A DNA stretch of 7,079 nucleotides, taken from the NCBI GenBank assembly GCA_030453005.1, contig JAKDLE010000145.1, forward strand, positions 1-7,079, in the 5' to 3' direction. Under the pieces are notes generated by a model. That model had not been told where the DNA came from. It did no database searches and worked only from the letters and a program-made list of their open reading frames with translations. Of the stretch, positions 1 to 5,609 are shown piece after piece. The translations under genes were made by a program, and so were the position numbers. This stretch comes from Pseudonocardia sp. (GTDB lineage: Bacteria > Actinomycetota > Actinomycetes > Mycobacteriales > Pseudonocardiaceae). Positions within the stretch are counted from its first letter, which is position 1. Each line of letters opens with the position of its first letter.

Positions 1-85
1 CCAGGATGAGGCCGCGGCGGGTGAGCCGGGAGAACTTCACCGGGATCAGTTCGCCCCCGGTCTTCGTCGTGTCGGTGCGAGACAT
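1..85 (-). CDS. SCO6880-like conjugal transfer protein, N-terminal fragment (runs off left edge)
   Basis: Only the first 28 codons lie in the window; the gene continues beyond position 1. The visible start reads MSRTDTTKTGGELIPVKFSR followed by LTRRGLIL. This is a short polar leader and then the basic 'PVKFSRLTRRG' segment that I associate with SCO6880/PrgI-like proteins, which precede the VirB4 ATPase in actinobacterial transfer operons. The basic patch followed by hydrophobic residues suggests a membrane segment beginning at the window edge. The ATG is supported by a strong ribosome binding site (GGAAGGAG, 6 nt away) that overlaps the TAG stop of the upstream TrbL-like gene, with only 3 nt between the genes. 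The family assignment is from recall of the N-terminal pattern and gene order, not from a full domain, so the product name is provisional; the presence of a gene here is much surer. Confidence 0.62.
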   Translation of the reverse strand, partial: MSRTDTTKTGGELIPVKFSRLTRRGLIL

Positions 86-104
86 GAGCTACTCCTTCCC
101 TCCG
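86..104 (-). promoter_or_regulatory. Shine-Dalgarno overlapping the stop of the TrbL-like gene
   Basis: Read on the minus strand, GGGAAGGAG runs directly into the TAG stop of the TrbL-like gene, and the ATG of the SCO6880-like gene follows. A terminating ribosome therefore sits on the binding site of the next gene, which predicts translational coupling. This site fixes the start at position 85. Confidence 0.7.
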
Positions 105-1471
105 GCCGGCGGGGCCGGGTTCGGGTCGGGCGGGGTGTTCGGCACCGGCGGGGACGGCGGAGGCGGCGCCCCGGCCGAACCCCCGTCACCGGGGCGATTG
201 CCGCTGCTGCTGTCGCCGGGTGCGGTGTTGCCGGTGTTCTGTGCGCCGCTGGCGGCGGCATCGGCCTGCTGCCCGATCTCGTTACCTGCCTCCGGGCCGG
301 CTTCGGCGGCTTCTTTGACGACGACCGCGCCGGCCACGACCGGGGCGGCGGGCCCCGAACTGGCTGCGGCCTCCGTGCCTGCTTCGGTGCTGGCGGTCTC
401 GCTGCCGGCGGGCGGCGTGGTGCTCGGCGGCGTCCCACCGCCGCTTCCTCCACCGCCGCCGCTTCCTCCACCGCCGCCGCTGGAGTCGCCGTCTCCGCCG
501 GAGCCGTCGAGGATCTTCTGGGTGCCGTCGGTGTTCGGCTTGGATGGGATCGGGAGGGGCCGGTTCATCGCGCTCTTCGCGTCCTGCTCGGCTCCCATCG
601 AGTTGTAGAGGTCGAAGCCGATGAAGCTGATCAGTCGGTAGACCATGTACGGCGCGAACGCCGCGATGCCGAGCAGCACGATGCCGGCGATGGGTTCGGT
701 CACGGCGGTCAGGCCCGAGTCGATCGGTGTCGCGACCTGTGTGATCGCGACCAGGAACACGACGACGAGGACGAGCTTGGAGACGATCAGCGCGACCAGG
801 AACGTCGCCCATTTCCCGATCCACCCCTTCGTGACATCCCAGGACGCGCCGGAGAGGGCGAGCGGGGCGAGGACGACGGTGACGAGGATCAAGGCCTTCC
901 GGATTAGCAGGCTGAACCAGACGATCCCGATCGCGGCGATCATGAGACCGGCGAGGAAGATCGACACGATCGCCCCCACGCCTGGGGCTGCGATGTTCAG
1001 GCCCGCGAGAGCGTTCGCGAGGAGCAGGAGCTGATTGCCCATCGACTCGGTGGTCTCACCGGCGGCCTGGATGAGGCCGATGCAGAGCTGGTCGACGATC
1101 TCCAGCAGCACCGTCGTCAGCGTGATGACCACGAACGATCCGAGGATCGATTTGCCCGCTCCGAGGGCGGCGCGGGACAAGGCGGTGGGGTCGCGGTGGA
1201 TCATCCCGGTGATGAGCTGGAGGAAGAAGAAGATCGCCACGATGAACAGGGCGATCCCGAACAGCAGGTTGTAGACGGACACGAACCCCGGCTGGGTGAG
1301 ATCGACCAGGGTCGTGGTGTCGAAGACGGTCCACATGGTCTCCATCAGCCAGGCCGCCGCCCCGGCCATCGAGGAGGCGAGCCAGTCGAACGGGGCAGCG
1401 ATCAGGGATGCGGTGCCCTCGCCGACCGCATCGCACACGTTGGAGATGACGGGGATGTCGCACACGCTCAC
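89..1471 (-). CDS. TrbL/VirB6-like polytopic membrane protein of the conjugative T4SS
   Basis: This 460-aa protein is the probable inner-membrane channel subunit of the transfer machine. The N terminus carries two cysteines (Cys4, Cys13) in a CDIPVISNVCDAVGE segment, then an amphipathic stretch (about 20-50). Hydrophobic helices follow at about 65-89, 107-134, 164-187, 190-208, 221-246 and 258-284, a VirB6/TrbL-type core. From about residue 320 the chain becomes a hydrophilic Gly/Ser/Ala/Pro-rich tail of about 140 residues, including a G5S-type repeat near 331-346 and a proline-rich end. The GTG start at 1471 is chosen because AAAGGAGG lies 8-10 nt upstream and the conserved-looking N terminus begins right there. 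The stop is TAG. The gene lies 36 bp after the second DUF6112-like gene and 3 nt before the SCO6880-like gene, so it is operonic. The family call is from topology, N-terminal pattern and context. Confidence 0.85.
   Translation of the reverse strand: MSVCDIPVISNVCDAVGEGTASLIAAPFDWLASSMAGAAAWLMETMWTVFDTTTLVDLTQPGFVSVYNLLFGIALFIVAIFFFLQLITGMIHRDPTALSRAALGAGKSILGSFVVITLTTVLLEIVDQLCIGLIQAAGETTESMGNQLLLLANALAGLNIAAPGVGAIVSIFLAGLMIAAIGIVWFSLLIRKALILVTVVLAPLALSGASWDVTKGWIGKWATFLVALIVSKLVLVVVFLVAITQVATPIDSGLTAVTEPIAGIVLLGIAAFAPYMVYRLISFIGFDLYNSMGAEQDAKSAMNRPLPIPSKPNTDGTQKILDGSGGDGDSSGGGGGSGGGGGSGGGTPPSTTPPAGSETASTEAGTEAAASSGPAAPVVAGAVVVKEAAEAGPEAGNEIGQQADAAASGAQNTGNTAPGDSSSGNRPGDGGSAGAPPPPSPPVPNTPPDPNPAPPAGGKE
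436..483 (-). repeat. Imperfect 15/18-bp tandem repeat encoding a Gly-Ser linker
   Basis: Three copies of a unit beginning caccgccgc (plus-strand spelling) occupy 436-450, 451-468 and 469-483; the second has one extra ccg triplet and the third diverges at its end. On the coding strand they give runs of five glycines separated by serine in the tail of the TrbL-like protein. Unit lengths are multiples of three, so copy-number changes would keep the frame. Confidence 0.75.
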
Positions 1472-1490
1472 GGCAGGCCCCTCCTTTCAC
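1472..1490 (-). promoter_or_regulatory. Strong Shine-Dalgarno for the TrbL-like gene (decides GTG start)
   Basis: On the minus strand GTGTGAAAGGAGGGGCCTGCC precedes GTG. The AAAGGAGG core is close to the ideal anti-16S complement, and its spacing supports the GTG at 1471. No ATG alternative gives the same N terminus. Confidence 0.7.
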
Positions 1491-1507
1491 ACGCAGAAGG
1501 GATGAGG

Positions 1508-1777
1508 TCAGACCTGCTGGCCGACGCCCCAGAAGAAGTTGATGAGCGCGACCGATCCGCCGCAGATGATCGCCGCGCCGCAGGAGATCAGCAGGCCGGT
1601 CTTTCCCTTCCCCGCGAGGTGCGGGTTGCTGCTGTTGGAGCCGTAGGCCCAGATGATCGCGGAGATGATCAGGGCGAGGACGCTGAGGATGAGGCCGACG
1701 GTCATCACGGCGCCGACGATCGTGCGCAGCTGCTCGATGCCCGGAAGCCCGGAGGAGTTGGGGTCGATGTCAATCAC
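1508..1777 (-). CDS. DUF6112-like small two-helix membrane protein, second copy
   Basis: An 89-aa protein, (M)IDIDPNSSGLPGIEQLR..., with two hydrophobic helices at about residues 18-45 and 60-85. They are joined by a short polar, basic loop (GSNSSNPHLAGKGKTG). It matches the preceding 88-aa protein position by position: LxGIxxLRxxxGA, then SAIxWAxG, then KGxxG, so the two are paralogues. Two helices with a basic loop and a short N-terminal segment is the architecture of VirB2/TrbC-type pilins; that role is inference, and the family is otherwise of unknown function as far as I know. The GTG start at 1777 is chosen because GAAAGGA lies about 8 nt upstream, and because the reading frame further upstream is Arg-rich and shadow-like. 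Unlike most junctions here it is separated from its upstream neighbour by 137 bp containing a hairpin. Confidence 0.8.
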   Translation of the reverse strand: MIDIDPNSSGLPGIEQLRTIVGAVMTVGLILSVLALIISAIIWAYGSNSSNPHLAGKGKTGLLISCGAAIICGGSVALINFFWGVGQQV

Positions 1778-1795
1778 GATGAGTGTCCTTTCAGA
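1778..1795 (-). promoter_or_regulatory. Shine-Dalgarno deciding the GTG start of the second DUF6112-like gene
   Basis: The minus strand reads TCTGAAAGGACACTCATC then GTG. The GAAAGGA core is about 8 nt from the GTG. No ATG is available nearby in this frame that leaves a plausible N terminus. Confidence 0.6.
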
Positions 1796-1818
1796 AGACG
1801 GACGACAGTTCCGACCGC

Positions 1819-1828
1819 CAGGTGCACC
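1819..1828. repeat. CAGGTGCACC palindromic element, copy 1
   Basis: A decamer containing the 8-bp perfect palindrome GGTGCACC, located about 41 bp upstream of the start of the second DUF6112-like gene. The same decamer recurs at 4522-4531 and 6501-6510, each time in a gap ahead of a gene start. A protein-binding role is only a hypothesis. Confidence 0.4.
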
Positions 1829-1845
1829 CCGCCCCCATCGGGCAC

Positions 1846-1880
1846 AAAAAGGAGGCCCGCCCCGGGATGCCGAAGCACCC
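1846..1880 (-). terminator. UUCG-tetraloop hairpin followed by a U5 run (attenuator or mRNA 3'-end stabiliser)
   Basis: In the minus-strand transcript GGGUGC-UUCG-GCAUCC forms a perfect 6-bp stem (one G.U pair) closed by the very stable C(UUCG)G tetraloop, at 1880-1865. About 14 nt later comes CCUCC followed by UUUUU (1850-1846). The distance between stem and U-run is too long for a textbook intrinsic terminator, unless a second weak stem (for example CCCG/CGGG just after) is used. It lies in the 137-bp gap between the two DUF6112-like genes. I see no convincing -35/-10 promoter in this gap, so the hairpin more likely tunes expression of downstream genes than ends the operon. Confidence 0.45.
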
Positions 1881-1914
1881 GTGACGAGCCCGTGCGAGCC
1901 GCGTGGGAGGCGAC

Positions 1915-2181
1915 CTAGAGTTGTCCGCCGATGGTGATGAGCCAGTTCATCCAGGCGACGCCGGCGCCGGCGAGGATCGCGCCGCCGAGGGCGATGAACA
2001 CGCCGATGCGGCCTTTCGTCGCGACCTGGTAGTTGCCGTTCGCAGCGCCGATGGCCCAGCAGATCGCGGACACGATCAGCATCAGCACCGCCACCACGAG
2101 CACGAACATGAGCAGCGCACCGGCGACCTCGCGCAGCTCGCTGATGCCGGAGAGACCGTCGAAGTCCGGGAACACGTTCAT
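1915..2181 (-). CDS. DUF6112-like small two-helix membrane protein, first copy
   Basis: An 88-aa protein, MNVFPDFDGLSGISELREVA..., with hydrophobic helices at about 20-44 and 58-85. The polar loop between them (GAANGNYQVATKGRIG) contains the shared KGxxG. It is clearly related to the next gene. The two-helix, basic-loop plan suggests a pilin-like or channel subunit of the transfer apparatus, which is inference. The start at 2181 shares one base with the TGA of the hydrolase gene (TGATG), so translation is probably coupled; the upstream GAAAGCGGG is only a weak ribosome binding site and coupling would compensate. The open frame continues upstream in a highly Arg-rich, implausible stretch, which is the hydrolase gene read in another frame, so the longer start is rejected. 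The stop is TAG. Confidence 0.8.
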   Translation of the reverse strand: MNVFPDFDGLSGISELREVAGALLMFVLVVAVLMLIVSAICWAIGAANGNYQVATKGRIGVFIALGGAILAGAGVAWMNWLITIGGQL

Positions 2182-3833
2182 CACGCCGCACCCGCTTTCA
2201 CGGTGATGTGGAGGTGGTCGTAGTGGCCGCCGGTGACATCGCCGGGGTCGTGCATCCCGCCGCCGGTGTAGTCGCGCCATCCCTCGTCGGCGCGGGCCAG
2301 GGACCAGATCTTGCCCTGCCAGATCAGGTATTCGACACCGAGCGTCTCGGCGTGCTGCATCAGCCAGTTCGTGACCTGCCACCCGTACTCGAGCTGTCCC
2401 GGGGTCGGGTACTGGCCGATCGCGTTCCCGAACGCCACATCACAGGCCCGTCCGAGCGGGTGCTCGGATTTCTGACCGGGGCGCGGCGAGTAGCACGCCC
2501 ACGTCGACTCCGGGAACCCGGCCAGCGTCTGTTCGTAGACGCTGAGCATCCGCACCGTGATCTGCCCGTCGCTAGTCGGATCGTCCACCAGCTCATCCGG
2601 GTCGCCCTCGACCGGCACTGGATCACCCAGCGCCCCGGCCCCGGTGTCGCACTCCTCCTGCCCGGCCGGTGGCACGTCGGCCTCGGGGAGGTCGGCGGCG
2701 TCGTGGTCGTTGAGCCACTTCGCCGGGTCGATGTACTCGCCGTCGGTGCCGCCCTGGCGGACCTCGAAATGCAGATGCGGGCCCGTCGACATGCCGCTGG
2801 AGCCGACGTCGGCGATGTGCTGCCCGGCCCGCACCTGGTCGCCGGCCCGGACGTGGATGCCGGTCTCCCACGAGTGCGCATACGCTGTCGCGACGGTCTG
2901 CCCGTCGATGTGGTGTTCGAGGACGACGAGGCCGCCGTACCCACCGGAGAACTCAGATACCGTCACTGTGCCGTCCGCGGCGGCAAGGATCGGCGTGCCG
3001 TCAGGGGCGGAGAAATCTGCGCCGGTGTGGAAGGACTCTTCCTCGCCGGTGATGGGGTGCGTGCGCGGCCCGAACGGCGAGGTGGCAACCCAGGTGCCCT
3101 CAGGCAGCGGGAACACCACCCGCGACGACTCTGTCACCGGTTCCGCGGCGAGCACGAGCGCCGGGGCGATGGTCGCGGGAGCACCAACGCCGGTGCTCGT
3201 GAGGGTGGTGAGGATCTGTTCGGCGACGGGCTCGTAGTTGTCGTACCGCTCCGGATACGCGCTCACTTCCACGGCCTGGGCCGCTTCGCCCTTGCCCATC
3301 TGCTCCCACCCCGGAATATCCAGCAGCCCCCGCGGCGAGCCCTGGTTCGGCCCACCGGGACCGCCGTAGAACGCCGCGGCTTGGTAGTCGGGGTCCATGA
3401 GCTCGGCGACCGTGCCCCACCCCGCCTGCGGGCGCATCTGGAACAAGCCCAGTGAGTCGTTGTCCGACCCGTTGCCGTCGTTGGGATAGTCGCCACTCTC
3501 CGGGTAGGCGCTCGTGTTGGCGAGCATCCGCATCCGCGACTCGGTGAGCGCGGCCATCAGCGCGATCAGGATGCCGTCGCGCCCCACCCCCTCGATGCCC
3601 GATCCGGTCTCGATGATCGTCGCCGCATGGGTGAGCTCGGCGCGGCCGAGCGTGATCGTCTCCCCGTTCCGCGTCGTCGCCGTCAGCTCCCCAGGGTTCT
3701 CACCGACCTGGAACCCGCCGTCGGGGGCGGCGCAGGAGACGGTGGCCGGGTTCATGAGCAACGCGACCGAGACGAGCCCGAGCAGCGGGCCCAGCAGGAC
3801 GAGGGCGGCGAGTGCCGCGATCACCTTCCGCAT
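2181..3833 (-). CDS. Three-domain secreted peptidoglycan hydrolase: lytic transglycosylase + M23 endopeptidase + LAS-type C-terminal domain
   Basis: This 550-aa wall-remodelling enzyme probably opens the cell wall for the transfer channel. After an N-terminal hydrophobic signal or anchor (about 5-28), residues 67-211 form a lysozyme-like transglycosylase domain with probable catalytic Glu98 (ALTES) and the GLFQ motif at 129-132. Residues 238-376 are an M23 domain with HTGAD (His269, Asp273), His320 (YAH) and HLH (His353, His355), all zinc and catalytic positions intact. After an acidic linker, about 425-545 resembles the ARB_07466-type/LAS peptidase fold, with SEHPLGRACD (His458, Asp465) and HYDHLHI (His537-His542). 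Two adjacent ATGs exist at 3836 and 3833. The AAAGGGAGG site is only 2 nt from the first and 5 nt from the second, so the second is preferred. It begins 13 bp after the VirB8-like stop and overlaps the next start (TGATG). A lipobox is not convincing at VSC. Confidence 0.9.
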   Translation of the reverse strand: MRKVIAALAALVLLGPLLGLVSVALLMNPATVSCAAPDGGFQVGENPGELTATTRNGETITLGRAELTHAATIIETGSGIEGVGRDGILIALMAALTESRMRMLANTSAYPESGDYPNDGNGSDNDSLGLFQMRPQAGWGTVAELMDPDYQAAAFYGGPGGPNQGSPRGLLDIPGWEQMGKGEAAQAVEVSAYPERYDNYEPVAEQILTTLTSTGVGAPATIAPALVLAAEPVTESSRVVFPLPEGTWVATSPFGPRTHPITGEEESFHTGADFSAPDGTPILAAADGTVTVSEFSGGYGGLVVLEHHIDGQTVATAYAHSWETGIHVRAGDQVRAGQHIADVGSSGMSTGPHLHFEVRQGGTDGEYIDPAKWLNDHDAADLPEADVPPAGQEECDTGAGALGDPVPVEGDPDELVDDPTSDGQITVRMLSVYEQTLAGFPESTWACYSPRPGQKSEHPLGRACDVAFGNAIGQYPTPGQLEYGWQVTNWLMQHAETLGVEYLIWQGKIWSLARADEGWRDYTGGGMHDPGDVTGGHYDHLHITVKAGAA

Positions 3834-3836
3834 CAT

Positions 3837-3849
3837 GGCCTCCCTTTCA
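3837..3849 (-). promoter_or_regulatory. Shine-Dalgarno for the hydrolase, overlapping the upstream stop
   Basis: On the minus strand TGAAAGGGAGGCC precedes ATGATG. The TGA is the stop of the VirB8-like gene, so termination and reinitiation are adjacent. The short spacing favours the second ATG (3833). Confidence 0.65.
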
Positions 3850-4515
3850 GTGCAGGGGCTGGTCGAGGATCGACAGCCGCAGCAGGTGGCAGGGGTCGCC
3901 GTCGGGCGGGCAGGTCAGGAAGATCGTGAACGCCACCTCATGCGCGCTCGTCGTGGGTTCGTCGTTCCAGACCCCGGCGCGGTGGCGGATGCCCTCGATC
4001 GTGTACGCGGTCGTGCCCGGCTGCAGCTGCCCCGGCTGCGCCTGCTCCACGGCCTCCGCCCACGCCTCTGGCACGAACACGTTCGTGATCTCCAGATGCT
4101 GGGTCGTGCTGTATTTGCGGAGTTCGGTCCAGGATTCGCGGGTTGGGAGGTAGCCGGCGATATCGGAGGCGAGGCCGGCCTGCTCGACACCGGTGGGGTC
4201 GGCGACCTCCAGCAGCACGCTCGTGTAGTCCAACGGCATCAACCCACTGGCGGTATCCCACGCGAACAAGGCTTCGGCGACGGAGCGGGCGAACTCCTCC
4301 GGATCATCCGTCTCCGGAATCGGCGCCAGCTCGCGCGGATCACCGCCGGGAGCGACCGGTCCGGACGGTGCGGACGAGGTCGCGGGCGGCGGGTCGGAAG
4401 TGCGGGGGCCAGTGACCAGGCCGTAGACGCCGACGCCGACGAGGACCAGCACGAGGGCGGCGGCCGTGACGATCACGACGAGGCGGCGGGAACGAGAAGC
4501 ATCTGTCGGGTTCAT
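3847..4515 (-). CDS. VirB8/TcpC-like single-pass conjugal transfer protein
   Basis: A 222-aa protein with a short basic cytoplasmic N terminus, one transmembrane helix (about 11-34), a Pro/Ser/Gly-rich linker (about 38-66) and an extracytoplasmic domain of about 150 residues. The domain begins with a helix (DPEEFARSVAEALFAWDT) and ends with strand-like segments (HEVAFTIFLTC, CHLLRLSILDQ). This plan fits VirB8/TcpC NTF2-like assembly factors; no single diagnostic motif proves it. Cys202 and Cys209 flank a short PPDGDP turn and could form a disulfide outside the cell. I chose the ATG at 4515 (MNPTDASRSRR): it puts the basic residues just ahead of the membrane helix. An in-frame ATG at 4557 would add 14 residues but lacks a ribosome binding site. 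The signal at 4515 is itself weak (GGTGG). The gene sits between ParB-like and hydrolase genes in the same operon. Confidence 0.75.
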   Translation of the reverse strand: MNPTDASRSRRLVVIVTAAALVLVLVGVGVYGLVTGPRTSDPPPATSSAPSGPVAPGGDPRELAPIPETDDPEEFARSVAEALFAWDTASGLMPLDYTSVLLEVADPTGVEQAGLASDIAGYLPTRESWTELRKYSTTQHLEITNVFVPEAWAEAVEQAQPGQLQPGTTAYTIEGIRHRAGVWNDEPTTSAHEVAFTIFLTCPPDGDPCHLLRLSILDQPLH

Positions 4516-4521
4516 GGCCAC

Positions 4522-4531
4522 CAGGTGCACC
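4522..4531. repeat. CAGGTGCACC palindromic element, copy 2
   Basis: The same decamer as at 1819-1828, here ending 6 bp upstream of the chosen start of the VirB8-like gene, in the 74-bp gap after the ParB-like gene. It could occlude translation initiation or mark a binding site. A degenerate relative with a 3-base insertion (CAGGTGCCGCACC) lies at 4602-4614 inside the end of the ParB-like gene. Confidence 0.4.
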
Positions 4532-4589
4532 AGACGCACATCCGCCCCGACACCCATACCGGGTCCGGGGCGGCGAACAACCAGAGAGG

Positions 4590-5609
4590 TCAGAGGGCGC
4601 GCAGGTGCCGCACCGCGCCCTCCCCATCCGCATCTTCGGCGGGATCGCCTGCATCGCTGGGCTCGGTGCTCCGCGCCGTGGAGAGGGCGGTGGCGAACGC
4701 GGTGGTGCCGGCGGCGATCGTCAGGAACATTTCGATCTGCTCATCGGTGAGCTCGGTGGCGAGCTGGGCGGGGTCGTAGTGCGTCCACCAATCGGTGAGT
4801 TCGCCCCAGATCACCAGGAACGACCGCGTGGTCCACACCACCGGCCCCGCCACCGGAGACCGTCCGGCCTTGCGGCGCTGCGGCTTGCCCTTGGCCCGGG
4901 CAAGCGCCGCTTTCGCCAGCTCATCCAACTGCGCATCCCGCGACGCCCCTGGATCACCGACCAGGCCGCGGACTTCTTCGAAGATCGGATGCACCGGCGC
5001 GCCGGCCTCGATCCGCGCCAGCGCGTCCGCGACCTGGGTGCGGGTCTCATCGGGGAGGTCGTCGCGGGCGGCGGCCTGCTGGACGTACTCGATCTTGTCC
5101 AACGTCCGATAGGACGCAGCGCCGGGGATCATCGCCGCCGCCTGCTGCCGGGCCTCACCCGCACGAGGGGACGGTGCCGGAAAATTTCCGCCACCGTCCC
5201 CTTCCTCCTCGGACTGACGGTCGGCGGAGAACCGCGAGGCTTCCTGCCGACGTGCGGCGTCCTCGGCGAGGAGGGCTTTGAGTTCGCGGTAGAGGCTGGC
5301 AGCTTCCAGCGGGGTGAGGTCCTTGTGCAGCAGGTTGTCGTCCTGCTCCGCCAACAGGTGCCCGAGCCGGTCGGAGATCCCTTGCCGGACCCAGACGTTC
5401 ACCACCCGCCAGTTCAGCTTCTGGATCGCGGCGAGCCGGCGCCTGCCGCACACGAGCACCCCGTCCGGCGTGATCGTCGGGGGCTGGAGCAGCCCGTCAC
5501 GCGCGATGGACGCCGCAAGGGCGTCGATGTCGCCCAGGTCGGTGCGGTGCCGGTTGCCGATGATGATCGAGGACACCGCCCGCTCCAGCTCGATATGCCC
5601 GCCGCTCAT
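4590..5609 (-). CDS. ParB/Spo0J N-terminal-domain protein of the conjugative element
   Basis: A 339-aa protein with a ParB-type N-terminal (CTP-binding family) domain at about 8-110. The features seen are DIDALAASIARDGLLQPP, the arginine-rich CGRRRLAAI box at 54-62 (equivalent to the GERR box) and EQDDNLLHKDLTPLEAA at 88-104, matching the E-N-x-x-R/K-x-D-L-x-P-x-E pattern. A charged then Gly/Pro-rich stretch (118-150) follows. A helical part (151-215, with SYRTLDKIEYV) probably supplies DNA binding in place of a clear ParB helix-turn-helix. Then comes a Trp-rich segment (258-310, WGELTDWWTHYDP) and an acidic end. It starts by ATGA overlap with the sigma-like gene, with a purine-rich GGGGGTGGG nearby. 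No ParA and no canonical parS (TGTTTCACGTGAAACA) is visible in the window, so a regulatory or element-maintenance role is as likely as classical partition. Confidence 0.85.
   Translation of the reverse strand: MSGGHIELERAVSSIIIGNRHRTDLGDIDALAASIARDGLLQPPTITPDGVLVCGRRRLAAIQKLNWRVVNVWVRQGISDRLGHLLAEQDDNLLHKDLTPLEAASLYRELKALLAEDAARRQEASRFSADRQSEEEGDGGGNFPAPSPRAGEARQQAAAMIPGAASYRTLDKIEYVQQAAARDDLPDETRTQVADALARIEAGAPVHPIFEEVRGLVGDPGASRDAQLDELAKAALARAKGKPQRRKAGRSPVAGPVVWTTRSFLVIWGELTDWWTHYDPAQLATELTDEQIEMFLTIAAGTTAFATALSTARSTEPSDAGDPAEDADGEGAVRHLRAL

Noticed and set aside
6..608. Proline-rich plus-strand open frame (PPPLPPPPPL)
   Set aside because: The proline runs are the reverse complement of the Gly/Ser repeat in the TrbL-like tail.
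1767..1774. TTGACA on the minus strand, a possible -35 box
   Set aside because: It lies inside the first codons of the second DUF6112-like gene and has no -10-like hexamer at a suitable distance.
1778..2191. N-terminal extension of the second DUF6112-like protein to 227 aa
   Set aside because: The extension is Arg-rich shadow sequence over the first DUF6112-like gene; the GTG at 1777 has a proper Shine-Dalgarno and aligns with the paralogue.
2208..3455. 415-aa open frame on the plus strand opposite the hydrolase gene
   Set aside because: It mirrors the hydrolase coding frame; its translation is Arg/Gly/Val-rich without domains, while the minus strand carries intact catalytic motifs.
3834..3836. 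First of two adjacent ATGs as start of the hydrolase
   Set aside because: Only 2 nt from the Shine-Dalgarno; the second ATG has better spacing. The difference is one residue.
4516..4557. Longer start (4557) for the VirB8-like gene
   Set aside because: No ribosome binding site, and it would push the basic residues and membrane helix deeper; kept as an alternative only.
3514..4779. 421-aa plus-strand open frame
   Set aside because: It spans the hydrolase start, the VirB8-like gene and the ParB-like end in antisense; low-complexity composition and no ribosome binding site make it a GC-bias artefact.
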